Source of the DNA: Rhizobium sp. CIAT894
GTDB taxonomy: Bacteria; Pseudomonadota; Alphaproteobacteria; Rhizobiales; Rhizobiaceae
Reading direction: 5' to 3'
Length of the DNA stretch: 64,000 nt
Assembly (NCBI RefSeq): GCF_000172795.2
Contig: NZ_CP020947.1
Span: 809,001 to 873,000, forward strand
The notes beneath the pieces are model-generated. The model was not told where the DNA came from and made no database searches. It saw nothing but the letters and a program-made list of their open reading frames with translations. Made by a program: the position numbers and the translations under genes. The first letter of the stretch is position 1. Each line of letters starts with the position of its first letter. Positions 36,421 to 46,833 of the stretch are shown in pieces.

Positions 36421-36660
36421 AACCACTAGGGAACGCCTCATATCAGGCGTTCCCTAGTTTGTTGACAACCTCTCCTCCGTCATGCTCGGCCTTGTGCCGA
36501 GCATCTGAGCACGGCAATTATTTGAGGGGAAAACATCTATTTTCCAATCGCTTAATTCGATCGCAGCAGATCCTCGGCACAAGGCCGAGGATGACGTCGT
36601 GGGTGTTGCAGTGGTTGTTAGCAGCCTCTGGGAACGCCTGATATTAGGTGCTCCCCTCCA
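36421..36660. repeat. nested mosaic of palindromic repeats
   Basis: The outer element GGGAACGCCT...TCAGGCGTTCCC (36425-36458) has a diverged copy at 36629-36658. Inside lie two inverted copies of a second hairpin: TGCTCGGC-CTTGT-GCCGAGCA (36483-36503) and CCTCGGC-ACAAG-GCCGAGG (36572-36590). The whole 240 bp between the reductase and DUF305 genes is thus repeat DNA with no gene. Confidence 0.75.
36425..36458 (+). terminator. hairpin after the aldo/keto reductase gene
   Basis: ACTAGGGAACGCCT, a 6-nt loop, then AGGCGTTCCCTAGT: a perfect 14-bp stem starting 13 bp after the stop, followed only by TTTGTTG. It could terminate, but the same palindrome is also part of a repeat mosaic (36421-36660). 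Confidence 0.5.
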
Positions 36661-36671
36661 GCAATGATCGG

Positions 36672-37031
36672 TTACTTGCCGTGGGCCCTGAGCCAGGCGT
36701 TCATCTCGGTGATCTCCGCCTCCTGCGCCTTGATCACCCCTTCGGCGAGTTTGCGGATTTCCGGATCCTTGCCGTATTGGAGCTCGATCTTCGCCATGTC
36801 GATCGCGCCCTGATGGTGCGGGATCATGCCGCGGACGAAATCCACATCGGGATTGCCGCTATACTCGATCATCATATCCTTATGCATCTTGGCGTTCGCC
36901 TCGCTGAAAGCGTGGCTTGCCGCATCGTGACTGCCCATCGGCTTGCTCATGTCCATCGGCATGTCTTCGGCAAAAGACGGGGCGGCGACGATGGCGAGCA
37001 TGGCGGTAAGCGTGATGATTTTCAAAGACAT
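36672..37031 (-). CDS. DUF305 family exported protein, probably copper-related
   Basis: A 119-residue protein with a signal peptide (TLTAMLAIVAAPSFA) followed by a Met/His-rich segment (EDMPMDMSKPMGSH). The DUF305 core is FVRGMIPHHQGAIDMAKIEL, with the conserved MxPHH motif. DUF305 proteins are often found with copper-handling genes. The ATG at 37029-37031 is preceded by GGAAGGAAC. It is the second gene of a pair with the Cys/Met-rich protein upstream. The longer open frame is not used. Confidence 0.82.
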   Translation of the reverse strand: MSLKIITLTAMLAIVAAPSFAEDMPMDMSKPMGSHDAASHAFSEANAKMHKDMMIEYSGNPDVDFVRGMIPHHQGAIDMAKIELQYGKDPEIRKLAEGVIKAQEAEITEMNAWLRAHGK

Positions 37032-37101
37032 GAGAGTTCCTTCCTCTGTCTGACAATAGGTTTTCCAGGCAGCGGTGCCGCCTGAGTGGCATGGATTTAT
37101 G

Positions 37102-37470
37102 TCAGGACAGTCGGGGAGGGGGCGCCTGCGGAGCGGGAAGACTGTCATTGAGGGCGCGGGCAAGCGCCGGGGCGGGATAGCCGACAACGGATTTTCCGCC
37201 ATCCATGACTGTCACCGTCGGCGGCAGCAGCAGGCAGGCTGCGCAAAGTGGCATATGCGCCGCGTTGCCGGTGGCGCAGGGGTCCTTCATGGGATCGGCC
37301 TTGCCGCTGGCATCGGACATCGCCATGCCGGCCATTTGATGGTGCATGCCGCCGGCTTCCGCGGCAACAGGCACATTCATCGACGCGCAGGTCGGACAGC
37401 CTGCCCAAGCGGACATGGCGCTATAGACTAACCAGCCGAGAACCATCGTGACCAGGGCGAGCGTACGCAT
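37102..37470 (-). CDS. Small Cys/Met/His-rich exported protein, DUF2946-like
   Basis: A 122-residue protein with a hydrophobic N-terminus ([20 protein letters not shown]), then [14 protein letters not shown] and a [11 protein letters not shown] segment. The CxxC-type pairs with Met and His clusters suggest metal (copper) binding, and the C-terminal pattern is like DUF2946. It lies 70 bp upstream of the DUF305 gene in the same direction, so the two probably form one unit. Function inferred from composition and neighbour. Confidence 0.55.
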   Translation of the reverse strand: MRTLALVTMVLGWLVYSAMSAWAGCPTCASMNVPVAAEAGGMHHQMAGMAMSDASGKADPMKDPCATGNAAHMPLCAACLLLPPTVTVMDGGKSVVGYPAPALARALNDSLPAPQAPPPRLS

Positions 37471-37549
37471 GGTTCCTCATATAGGGGAATGCCGGCCGGA
37501 AGCCAATCCGACTGACGGTGAACATTCGGTGACGGCATCGTCATGCCTT

Positions 37550-38362
37550 TCACCAGGCTGCCATGACCTTATGCTCGATCCGGTAATCGCGGCTCTCCTC
37601 GCCGAGCGGCGCCACCGGCCATGTCCAGGCCGCCTTTGCCGGCGGCGGCGAAACGCCGTGCAGCAGATCGGCCTCCTCATGCGTGCGGCCGTTGCGGTCG
37701 ATGACGGCATAAGCGATATCGGTCACCAGGCAATGGCGGCAGGAGAGCCCGGAAAGCCCGGCCAGATGCGCTGCAATCAGCCTTTCCACCGTATCTTCGG
37801 GCATGCGGCCGACCTCGGCCTCGCAACGCCGTTTGACGCCGCGGCCGATCTGCGACAGCAGATTGGCCGAAACCACGAAATCGAGATAGGGCACCGAGCG
37901 CAGGAAGCCGAGGGGCTCGGGCTCCTTGCCGGCGGCGAGATCATCATAGCCGGAGAGATCGCGCTCGATCAGCCTGACATTGCGATAGCCCTTGGCCCCA
38001 AGCCACAGGCGCATCGAGGCGAGATGAACGAGATCGACCAGAACGACGGTGTCGAACGCACGTGCCAGCTCGTCGATCGGCACGTCGCGCAACAGCCCCG
38101 AACCGAGCACGACGGCCGTCCGCTTCTGCCTGAGGCCGTCGGTCGCCGCTCGGATCGCATTCCGGCTCATCGTCTCATGTTCGGCCCATTCGCGGGCGCA
38201 GCGCCCGGCCCGCGACCAGAGATTGACGGAATAGCGGATGAACTTTCGATGCGGCTTACCGGTAAGCGGCCATGTTGCGGCATAGAGAAGCGCCTCAGTG
38301 ATCATAAGCATATCCGTATTTCTGATGGAGGCCTCTGCTTCAATCGATTCTGCTTGCGGCAT
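37550..38362 (-). CDS. Unrecognised protein with methyltransferase-like Rossmann segment
   Basis: A 270-residue cytoplasmic protein. Residues ~83-120 read [13 protein letters not shown] then [11 protein letters not shown], a glycine-rich loop and acidic strand end like motifs I and II of class I SAM-dependent methyltransferases; IERDLSG could be the next acidic position and [13 protein letters not shown] motif IV. The flanking sequence matches no family I recognise. The ATG at 38360-38362 follows GAAGGG. It is divergent from hisS over 78 bp. Substrate unknown; a catalytically dead fold cannot be excluded. Confidence 0.6.
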   Translation of the reverse strand: MPQAESIEAEASIRNTDMLMITEALLYAATWPLTGKPHRKFIRYSVNLWSRAGRCAREWAEHETMSRNAIRAATDGLRQKRTAVVLGSGLLRDVPIDELARAFDTVVLVDLVHLASMRLWLGAKGYRNVRLIERDLSGYDDLAAGKEPEPLGFLRSVPYLDFVVSANLLSQIGRGVKRRCEAEVGRMPEDTVERLIAAHLAGLSGLSCRHCLVTDIAYAVIDRNGRTHEEADLLHGVSPPPAKAAWTWPVAPLGEESRDYRIEHKVMAAW

Positions 38363-38440
38363 CAAGACCCTTCGCCCTTGCCGCTCCCCGCCCGATCGGT
38401 TAGGAAACCGCCACTGTCACAGTCAGCGGAATTCCCGGAA

Positions 38441-40012
38441 ATGAACGACAAACAGAAGAAACCGCAAAAGCTCAAGGCGCGCTTGCCGCGCGGCTTCGTC
38501 GACCGGACGGCCGGGGATATCCGCGCCGTCAACGGGATGACGGCAAAGATCCGGGAAGTCTATGAGCATTATGGTTTCGATCCTGTCGAAACGCCGCTGT
38601 TCGAATATACCGATGCGCTCGGCAAGTTCCTGCCCGACAGCGACCGGCCGAACGAGGGCGTCTTCTCGCTGCAGGACGACGACGAGCAGTGGATGTCGCT
38701 GCGTTACGACCTGACGGCGCCGCTCGCCCGCCACGTCGCCGAGACTTTCAACGAGATCCAGCTTCCTTACCGCACCTATCGCGCCGGTTACGTCTTCCGC
38801 AATGAGAAGCCGGGCCCCGGCCGCTTCCGTCAGTTCATGCAGTTCGATGCCGATACCGTCGGTGCGCCGGGTGTTCAGGCCGATGCCGAAATGTGCATGA
38901 TGATGGCCGATACGCTCGAGGCCCTCGGCATCAAGCGCGGCGACTACGTCATCCGCGTCAACAACCGCAAGGTCCTGGACGGCGTGCTGGAGGCGATCGG
39001 ACTCGGCGGCGACGACAAGGCGGGTCAGCGGCTCAACGTGCTGCGCGCCATCGACAAGCTCGACAAGTTCGGCCCTGAGGGCGTGGCGCTGCTGCTCGGT
39101 CCCGGCCGCAAGGATGAATCGGGCGACTTCACCAAGGGCGCCGGGCTCAACCAGGAACAGATCGACAAGGTGCTGTTCTTCGTCGGTATCAAGGATTATG
39201 CCGAAAGCGCCGCACGCCTGGCCGAACTCGTTGCCGGAACCTCGCGAGGTGGCGAAGGCGTCGACGAGCTGAATTTCATCGGTGCGCTGGTTAAGAGCGC
39301 CGGCTACCAGTCCGACCGCATCAAGATCGATCCCTCCGTCGTGCGCGGTCTCGAATATTATACCGGCCCGGTCTACGAAGCCGAACTCACCTTCGATGTC
39401 ACCAACGAGAAGGGCGAAAAGGTCGTCTTCGGCTCGGTCGGCGGCGGCGGCCGTTATGATGGCCTGGTCTCCCGGTTCATGGGCCAGCCGGTTCCGGCGA
39501 CCGGATTTTCGATCGGCGTCTCCCGCCTGATGACGGCGCTGAAGAACCTCGGCAAGCTCGGCGCCGGCGCGGTCATCGAACCGGTGCTGGTCACCGTCAT
39601 GGACGGCGATGTCGAGGCGATGGGCCGCTATCAGAAGATGACGCAGCAACTGCGCGCCGCAGGCATCCGTGCCGAGATGTTCCAGGGCAACTGGAAGAAA
39701 TTCGGCAACCAGCTGAAATATGCCGACCGCCGCGGCTGCCCCGTCGCCATCATCCAGGGCGGCGACGAGCGCGCAACCGGCGTCGTGCAGATCAAGGATC
39801 TGATCGAGGGCAAACGGCTCTCCGGCGAGATCGAAGACAATGCCAGCTGGCGCGAGGCCCGCGTGGCGCAGGAAACCGTGCCGGAAGCCGACCTGGTCGG
39901 CAAGGTGAGGGAGATCCTTGCGGCGCAGGCGGAGGATCGGAAGAGGGCGGGTGACGGCTTCGAAGTTCCCTATGATCCCACCCAAGCCGGTGACACTGAT
40001 GACGACGTTTGA
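38441..40012 (+). CDS. hisS: Histidyl-tRNA synthetase
   Basis: Class II synthetase charging tRNA-His. The 523-residue protein starts at the ATG at 38441 ([19 protein letters not shown]); the frame is open ~330 codons upstream without meaning. Motif 2 is [19 protein letters not shown], histidine-specific segments include [12 protein letters not shown] and [13 protein letters not shown], and the C-terminal anticodon-binding domain covers roughly the last 110 residues. It is longer than the ~424-residue E. coli enzyme, as in other alphaproteobacteria. It heads the hisS-hisZ-hisG cluster. Confidence 0.93.
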   Translation: MNDKQKKPQKLKARLPRGFVDRTAGDIRAVNGMTAKIREVYEHYGFDPVETPLFEYTDALGKFLPDSDRPNEGVFSLQDDDEQWMSLRYDLTAPLARHVAETFNEIQLPYRTYRAGYVFRNEKPGPGRFRQFMQFDADTVGAPGVQADAEMCMMMADTLEALGIKRGDYVIRVNNRKVLDGVLEAIGLGGDDKAGQRLNVLRAIDKLDKFGPEGVALLLGPGRKDESGDFTKGAGLNQEQIDKVLFFVGIKDYAESAARLAELVAGTSRGGEGVDELNFIGALVKSAGYQSDRIKIDPSVVRGLEYYTGPVYEAELTFDVTNEKGEKVVFGSVGGGGRYDGLVSRFMGQPVPATGFSIGVSRLMTALKNLGKLGAGAVIEPVLVTVMDGDVEAMGRYQKMTQQLRAAGIRAEMFQGNWKKFGNQLKYADRRGCPVAIIQGGDERATGVVQIKDLIEGKRLSGEIEDNASWREARVAQETVPEADLVGKVREILAAQAEDRKRAGDGFEVPYDPTQAGDTDDDV

Positions 40013-40021
40013 GAAGGATAT

Positions 40022-40181
40022 CCCCTTCTCCCCTCGGGGAGAAGGTGGCCCGAAGGGTCGGATGAGGGGGCGACATAGCAGAAGCTGTCCTTCGCTCGCC
40101 GCTCAGGACATTCGTCGTTTACACTCCTCATCCCCCTCATCTGCCCTGTCGGGCATCTTCTCCCCGCTGGGGAGAAGAGGG
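40022..40181. repeat. RIME-like palindromic repeat, copy B (between hisS and hisZ)
   Basis: The left arm contains GGAGAAGGTGGCCCGAAGGG and the right arm CGGGCATCTTCTCCCCGCTG; both match copy A in the glc operon. It occupies nearly the whole 180-bp gap between hisS and hisZ. Confidence 0.85.
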
Positions 40182-40192
40182 AAGTTCAGCCC

Positions 40193-41314
40193 ATGCCCCT
40201 GATCAACCTCCCCGAATTCTCCAATGACCTGCTGGCCGAATTTACCGCCCGCAACGCCGAGCGCATCGATACGCCGGTCATTCAACCGGCCGAGCCGTTC
40301 CTCGATATCGCCGGCGAGGACCTTCGCCGTCGCATCTTCATGACCGAGAGCGAAACCGGCGCCAGTCTCTGCCTGCGGCCAGAATTCACCATCCCCGTCT
40401 GCCTGCGCCATATCGAAACGGCGACCGGCACGCCAAAGCGTTACGCCTATCTCGGCGAAGTTTTCCGCCAGCGCCGCGACGGTGCCAATGAATTCTACCA
40501 GGCCGGCATCGAGGATCTCGGCGATATCAACATACCGAGCGCCGACGCCCGCGCCATCGGTGACGCCACCGGTATTCTCGCCCGTCTGCTGCCGGGCCGG
40601 CGCCTGTCGGTGACCCTGGGCGATCAGGCGGTGTTCGAGGCGGTCGTCCAGGCACTTGGCCTGCCGCTCGGCTGGCAGAAGCGCCTGATCCACGCCTTCG
40701 GCAACATGACGCAGCTGGAAGCGCTGCTGGCCGGCCTGGTCAGCCCGCAATTCGTCACCGGGCTGGATGACGATATCGCCAGGCTTGTCGCCTCAGGCGA
40801 CGAGCAGGCGCTGGTCGCCCATCTCGAGCAGGAAATGCAGGCGACGGGTTATTCCACCAATGCCAGCCGCTCGCCGCTCGAGATCGCCCGGCGGCTCAAG
40901 GAAAAGCTGATCCTCTCCGAAACGCGTCTCGACGATGCGGCCTTCCATGTGCTGGAAGAGTTCCTGTCGCTCGACGTGCCGCTCGTCAACGCGTCGGCGG
41001 CGCTCGCCGGTTTTGCCGATGCTGCTGGTTTGAAGCTCGGTAATGCGCTCTCCCGTTTCAACGGTCGTGTCGGCGCCCTTGCCGATGCCGGTGTCGATCT
41101 CTCCAGTCTTGGTTACCGCGCTGCCTTCGGACGGCCGCTCGACTATTACACCGGCCTCGTCTTCGAGGTGACGGCTGAAGGATCGAGCGCGGTTCTGGCC
41201 GGCGGCGGTCGCTTCGATAAGCTTCTGACCTTCCTCGGTGCGACGGACCGCATTCCGGCCGTCGGCTTCTCCTTCTGGCTCGACCGCATCGAAACCGAAA
41301 GGGCAGCCGCATGA
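40193..41314 (+). CDS. hisZ: ATP phosphoribosyltransferase regulatory subunit
   Basis: A 373-residue HisRS-like protein lacking aminoacylation function that forms the active ATP phosphoribosyltransferase with short HisG. Class II synthetase core segments are visible ([60 protein letters not shown]), but the HisRS anticodon-binding domain is absent. The ATG at 40193 follows the palindromic repeat closely. Its stop overlaps the hisG start by 4 bp. Confidence 0.92.
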   Translation: MPLINLPEFSNDLLAEFTARNAERIDTPVIQPAEPFLDIAGEDLRRRIFMTESETGASLCLRPEFTIPVCLRHIETATGTPKRYAYLGEVFRQRRDGANEFYQAGIEDLGDINIPSADARAIGDATGILARLLPGRRLSVTLGDQAVFEAVVQALGLPLGWQKRLIHAFGNMTQLEALLAGLVSPQFVTGLDDDIARLVASGDEQALVAHLEQEMQATGYSTNASRSPLEIARRLKEKLILSETRLDDAAFHVLEEFLSLDVPLVNASAALAGFADAAGLKLGNALSRFNGRVGALADAGVDLSSLGYRAAFGRPLDYYTGLVFEVTAEGSSAVLAGGGRFDKLLTFLGATDRIPAVGFSFWLDRIETERAAA

Positions 41315-42006
41315 CCATTACCATCGCGCTTCCCTCCAAGGGCCGGATGAAGGACGACGCTTCGGCGATCTTCGAACGAGCCGGCATGCCGATAACGGCC
41401 GTTGGCAACGACCGCTCCTATCGTGGCCGCGTCGAAGGTTGGGACGATGTCGAGGTCGCCTTCCTCTCGGCCTCCGAAATTTCCCGCGAGCTCGGCAACG
41501 GCAGCGTCGATTTCGGCGTCACCGGCGAGGATCTGATGCGGGAAGGTTTTTCCGAAGTCGACAAACGCGTCGAATTCTGCGCCCGCCTCGGCTTCGGCCA
41601 TGCCGATGTCGTCGTTGCCGTGCCGGAGATCTGGCTCGACGTCGAGACCATGGCCGATCTCGGCGACGTCGCCGCCGATTTTCGCGCCCGCCATTCCAGG
41701 CGCCTGGCCATCGCCACCAAATACTGGCGCCTGACCCAGCAGTTCTTTTCGAGCCAGCACGGCATCCAGCTCTACCGCATCGTCGAGAGCCTCGGCGCCA
41801 CCGAAGGCGCTCCCGCTTCCGGCTCGGCCGATATCATCGTCGATATCACCTCTACCGGCTCGACGCTGCGCGCCAACCACCTGAAGGTGCTTCAGGACGG
41901 CGTCATCTTGCATTCGCAGGCCTGCCTCGTGCGCGCCCGCCGGGAAAGCCATGCCGACGAGCCGGCGGTGCAGGCGATCATCGAGGCGGTCCGCGCCGCC
42001 CTCTGA
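41311..42006 (+). CDS. hisG: ATP phosphoribosyltransferase, short form
   Basis: Condenses ATP and PRPP, the first step of histidine synthesis. The 231-residue length is that of the HisZ-dependent short form lacking the C-terminal allosteric domain. LPSKGRM opens the protein; the PRPP-binding segment is [20 protein letters not shown]. The ATGA overlap with hisZ gives translational coupling and a fixed subunit ratio. A strong terminator follows 23 bp after the stop. Confidence 0.94.
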   Translation: MTITIALPSKGRMKDDASAIFERAGMPITAVGNDRSYRGRVEGWDDVEVAFLSASEISRELGNGSVDFGVTGEDLMREGFSEVDKRVEFCARLGFGHADVVVAVPEIWLDVETMADLGDVAADFRARHSRRLAIATKYWRLTQQFFSSQHGIQLYRIVESLGATEGAPASGSADIIVDITSTGSTLRANHLKVLQDGVILHSQACLVRARRESHADEPAVQAIIEAVRAAL

Positions 42007-42028
42007 TACCATTCGAAGAGACATGGAA

Positions 42029-42056
42029 AAACCCGCCGTCGGATGACGGCGGGTTT
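42029..42056 (+). terminator. rho-independent terminator after hisG
   Basis: A perfect 12-bp stem AAACCCGCCGTC/GACGGCGGGTTT (42029-42040 with 42045-42056) with a GGAT loop; weak T-rich tail. It closes the hisS-hisZ-hisG cluster. Confidence 0.75.
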
Positions 42057-42084
42057 CGTATTTGCGGGAGGATGTCTGCTGGTA

Positions 42085-42498
42085 TCAGGCGGCTGCGTAG
42101 GCGCCGCGGCGAGCGTCGATCGAATAGGCACCGGCACCGACGGTGGCGAGCAGGATGTACGCGCCGGCCAGCGTGATGTTCTTCATGACCATGATCTGGT
42201 TGAGAATGTTCACGAGTTCCGTGCCGCTTGCGTAGGGCAGGTGGAAGGCAACGCCCGTGAAGACACAGAAGGCGGCGAGCAGCCAGCCGGCGATGCGGAC
42301 CTGGAAGCCTGTGAGAACCGCAAGGCCGGCCAGCAGTTCGAAAAGGCCTGCGACATAGGCCAACAGGGTTGCTGCCGGCAGGCCGGCACCGGCGATCATG
42401 CCCGCAGTACCGGCAGGATCGGTGAGCTTCATGAAGCCGGAAAGGATGAACATGAAGGAAAGAAGAATGCGGGCAATCAGGATGATGGCGTTCGACAT
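42085..42498 (-). CDS. DoxX family membrane protein
   Basis: A 137-residue protein with four hydrophobic segments. The N-terminal IARILLSFMFILSGFMKLTDPAG and LLAYVAGLFELLAGLAVL are characteristic of DoxX/YphA-type quinol-oxidase-associated membrane proteins. The ATG at 42496-42498 follows GGAGA. It lies alone, converging on hisG and divergent from the GST gene. The precise role of this family is unsettled. Confidence 0.82.
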   Translation of the reverse strand: MSNAIILIARILLSFMFILSGFMKLTDPAGTAGMIAGAGLPAATLLAYVAGLFELLAGLAVLTGFQVRIAGWLLAAFCVFTGVAFHLPYASGTELVNILNQIMVMKNITLAGAYILLATVGAGAYSIDARRGAYAAA

Positions 42499-42709
42499 GG
42501 ATGTTGTCTCCGTTTGAAGGACTCTGGAGATCTTGGTGCCCCGGCACCGGATGGACCTCGGATGCCTCCTATGTCGCTTTTTTCTTCCATTGTGGAAAGA
42601 TAAACGGAAGCGGACAGTTCGTTCAATAATATGAAACAATGTCCTGCCGTCGTCGCTTGCCTTTCACAAAGCCGGTCTTTTATGGTCGCCACCCAACAAG
42701 GAGAATCCG

Positions 42710-43420
42710 ATGGCAGATCTTTCCGCTTTTCCGATCACGACGCGCTGGCCCGCTAAAAATTCCGACATCATCCAACTCTATTCTCTGCAGACGCCGAACG
42801 GGGTGAAGGTTTCGGTCGCTCTCGAAGAGCTCGGGCTCGCCTATGAGCCGCATTATGTTTCCTTCGCCGCCAATGAGCAGAAATCGCCGGAATTCGAATC
42901 TCTCAACCCGAACGGCCGCATTCCGGCGATCATCGACCCCAACGGGCCGGGCGGGAAGCCGATCGGCCTTTTCGAATCCGGCGCCATCCTGCTCTATCTC
43001 GTGGAAAAGACCGGCAAGTTGATCCCCGAAGACGCCGCCGGCCGCTATGAATGTATCCAATGGGTGTTTTTCCAGATGGCAGGTATCGGCCCGATGTTCG
43101 GACAGTTCGGGCATTTCCACAAATTCGCCGCCGACAAGGTCGCCAACAACTCCTATCCGGTGGAGCGCTATCGCGATGAATCCAAACGCCTGCTCGGCGT
43201 GCTCGAAGGCCGGTTGAAGGGCCGCCAATGGATCATGGGCGATCAATACACGATCGCCGATATCGCCACCTTTACCTGGGTTCGCGGCGCCGATATCTTC
43301 TATGGCGGCCGCGAGATTCTCGAATATGCGAAGTTCCCCGCCGTTTCGGATTGGCTGGAGCGCTGCATCGCCCGACCGGCCAGCGCCAGGGGCCTGAATA
43401 TTCCGGTCAAACCGGAGTAA
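42710..43420 (+). CDS. Glutathione S-transferase (YghU/Ure2p-like)
   Basis: A 236-residue protein. The thioredoxin-fold N-terminal domain starts IQLYSLQTPNGVKVSVALEEL, with the TPNG loop typical of the nu-class/YfcG-YghU group, and GRIPAIIDP plus FESGAILLYL form the glutathione site. The C-terminal all-helical domain contains GDQYTIADIATFTW. It may reduce disulfides or peroxides with glutathione. The ATG follows AAGGAGAATC. It ends at a terminator. Confidence 0.88.
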   Translation: MADLSAFPITTRWPAKNSDIIQLYSLQTPNGVKVSVALEELGLAYEPHYVSFAANEQKSPEFESLNPNGRIPAIIDPNGPGGKPIGLFESGAILLYLVEKTGKLIPEDAAGRYECIQWVFFQMAGIGPMFGQFGHFHKFAADKVANNSYPVERYRDESKRLLGVLEGRLKGRQWIMGDQYTIADIATFTWVRGADIFYGGREILEYAKFPAVSDWLERCIARPASARGLNIPVKPE

Positions 43421-43442
43421 CGAATAGTCCGCTGGAAACACG

Positions 43443-43474
43443 AAAGGCCGCCCAAGGGAGCGGCCTTTTCTTTG
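43443..43474 (+). terminator. terminator after the GST gene
   Basis: AAAGGCCGC/GCGGCCTTT, a perfect 9-bp stem (43443-43451 with 43460-43468), then TCTTTG. It lies between the converging GST and PAS-like genes. Confidence 0.7.
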
Positions 43475-43489
43475 CCCGATAGGTTGGTT

Positions 43490-43936
43490 CTATCGCCGGC
43501 TCGTGATCTGGCTTGCGCCTTCGAGCTTGAAGCGCGGGAAGATGAAGACGCCGGCCATGCTGCCGCTGTATTTCTCTTCGAGCCCGTTCGACTCGCCCAT
43601 GCAGAAGAGCGGCTGGCGCAGGCCGTTCGGCATGATGATCGTCGTCGAAAAACAGAAGGAGGAGCAGAGGGTCGCCGCCTGCTCGAACAGTTCCAGGACG
43701 TGGCTGCGGTCCTTGCTGTCGTAGCAGCGGATCAGGCTCAAGAGCCCGCAGTCCCGTGCGGAAAGGCCGTGCAGCATCGCGCTCCATTCGCCGAGGCGGA
43801 GCATGCCGCTCGACAAATCTCCGGTCCAGGCTTCGGAAATGGAAAACTGTGCCACCATCTCGTCATTTTGATTGTGGTGGCTCAGCGAGCCCGGCGTCAA
43901 AGGGATGGCTGCATTGGCTTTGGCGATCTTAAACAA
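43490..43936 (-). CDS. Stand-alone PAS-like domain protein
   Basis: A 148-residue protein. WTGDLSSGMLRLGEWSAMLHGL followed by DRSHVLELFEQA and TIIMPNGLRQPLFCMGES has the order of the PAS_3 fold (W-x-D...LhGL, then DxxxV, then PDG/PNG...). No output domain (kinase, GGDEF, HTH) is attached. It could sense a small ligand for a partner kinase, or be the remnant of a larger sensor. It has a 604-bp upstream gap to groEL. Family assignment is by pattern. Confidence 0.5.
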   Translation of the reverse strand: MFKIAKANAAIPLTPGSLSHHNQNDEMVAQFSISEAWTGDLSSGMLRLGEWSAMLHGLSARDCGLLSLIRCYDSKDRSHVLELFEQAATLCSSFCFSTTIIMPNGLRQPLFCMGESNGLEEKYSGSMAGVFIFPRFKLEGASQITSRR

Positions 43937-44462
43937 GGCGTTCCCCCGTTCGCATGCAGCTCCTCACCGCACTCTCGGCAAACACAAAGAAACAGGATCA
44001 TGTCGCTGCGGGCGTTATGCCCGTGCATCCGGCGATCGTCGACACAATGATCAGGCAAACCCGAACGTCCACGTATCGCCTTCCGCGCTCTGGCCTCGTC
44101 TGATGGCGAGCTTCGCCCGGCGCGCTTCAATTGCAGCGCGGATTTATAGGAGCTTTTCGACAAACGGCAACGGCTTTTTAAGGGCTATTCGGATTGCTCC
44201 CATTTTCTGAGATGCCCGCATCTCCGAGCTGTTTTGCGGAAATCATCGCCAGACGATCGTCCTCAAGGGTTTTGCAACGGTTTCCACGCCTTAGAAAGCC
44301 GGAAATGCTGCCGCGACACCGCGATCTGCCGCCTAAATCATCGAAGCAAAGAGAAGCAGTGGCGCAAGTTTCGCGCAAGCTTCGCGCCCGGGACCTGCAA
44401 TAGGTCGAGTGGAAGGTGCCACGCGTCGAATCGCTGCCGTACAACTCAAGGCGCTGCGGCGC
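43937..44462. other. intergenic region with no supported gene
   Basis: About 525 bp between the PAS-like gene and the groEL terminator. Short open frames on both strands lack convincing starts and family character. On the minus strand CGGCAA/TTTATA read as TTGCCG (44165-44170) and TATAAA (44143-44148) with 16 nt between them could be a promoter for the PAS-like gene with a ~200-nt leader. Otherwise nothing is seen. Confidence 0.5.
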
Positions 44463-44492
44463 AAAGAAAAGGGCGACCCGAGGGCCGCCCTT
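44463..44492 (-). terminator. terminator after groEL
   Basis: On the minus strand AAGGGCG/CGCCCTT (44486-44492 with 44469-44475) is followed by TTCTTTG. It lies 47 bp past the groEL stop. Confidence 0.65.
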
Positions 44493-44539
44493 CCTATTCC
44501 GGATGTACCGGAATGGATGTCAGTGACGGCTTTCGCCTA

Positions 44540-46192
<1,653 letters not shown>

Positions 46193-46251
46193 TCAATTCG
46201 AGTGTCCGGGTTCTGGGACCCGTCGGCTACGTCGGAAAGGCCAGCGGCTGA

Positions 46252-46548
46252 TCAGCCGATGATGCCCATAATGTCGGCTTCCTTCATGATCAGAAGGTCT
46301 TCGCCGTCGATCTTGACTTCGGTGCCGGACCACTTGCCGAACAGGATGCGGTCGCCAGCCTTGACGTCGAGTGCGACGACCTTGCCGGACTCGTCACGAG
46401 CGCCGGAACCGACGGCGACGATTTCGCCTTCCTGCGGCTTTTCCTTGGCGGTATCGGGAATGATGATGCCACCCTTGGTCTTGGCTTCGGACTCAACGCG
46501 GCGAACAACGACGCGGTCGTGAAGGGGGCGGAAGTTGGTGCTTGCCAT
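46252..46548 (-). CDS. groES: 10-kDa co-chaperonin GroES
   Basis: A 98-residue lid protein that caps Gro[17 protein letters not shown] at the N-terminus, the mobile loop [14 protein letters not shown] and [18 protein letters not shown] match the family. It is first in the groES-groEL operon, with the ATG at 46546-46548 and a 58-bp gap to the CIRCE element. Confidence 0.97.
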   Translation of the reverse strand: MASTNFRPLHDRVVVRRVESEAKTKGGIIIPDTAKEKPQEGEIVAVGSGARDESGKVVALDVKAGDRILFGKWSGTEVKIDGEDLLIMKEADIMGIIG

Positions 46549-46606
46549 TGTCTAATCCCTCGATCGAATGACATTCGCGGACCGGAGCGGCCCACATGGA
46601 TAGATG

Positions 46607-46633
46607 TTAGCACTCCCTTGCGGTGAGTGCTAG
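46607..46633. promoter_or_regulatory. CIRCE operator (HrcA site) of groESL
   Basis: TTAGCACTC-N9-GAGTGCTAG matches the CIRCE consensus TTAGCACTC-N9-GAGTGCTAA at 17 of 18 arm positions. It lies upstream of groES, so heat-shock derepression through HrcA is expected. Confidence 0.95.
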
Positions 46634-46641
46634 CGACGAGC

Positions 46642-46669
46642 ATTTAGGGATGGCTCCAAGAGGAGTCAA
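46642..46669 (-). promoter_or_regulatory. candidate sigma-70-type promoter of groESL
   Basis: On the minus strand TTGACT (46664-46669) is followed after 16 nt by CTAAAT (46642-46647). The predicted start falls at the CIRCE element, consistent with repression by HrcA. An RpoH-type promoter in the same stretch is not excluded. Confidence 0.5.
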
Positions 46670-46833
46670 TGAGAGCCATCACGAATTTTTGTGCCGGAAT
46701 TGTGAAGAGGCCGGAGAATTGCGGAGATTGCCGCCGAAACCCGGTGTGCTGGGCCGGCCGCGAAGAAAATGCCTTGCCATCGCCTTGCGCCTTTGCAATG
46801 TCACCGGTGACTGAAGCAAATCGGGAAATCGGA

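Noticed and set aside
37448..38440. Upstream in-frame extension of hisS (about 330 codons)
   Set aside because: It overlaps the minus-strand methyltransferase-like gene and shows no family character; the HisRS N-terminus starts at 38441.
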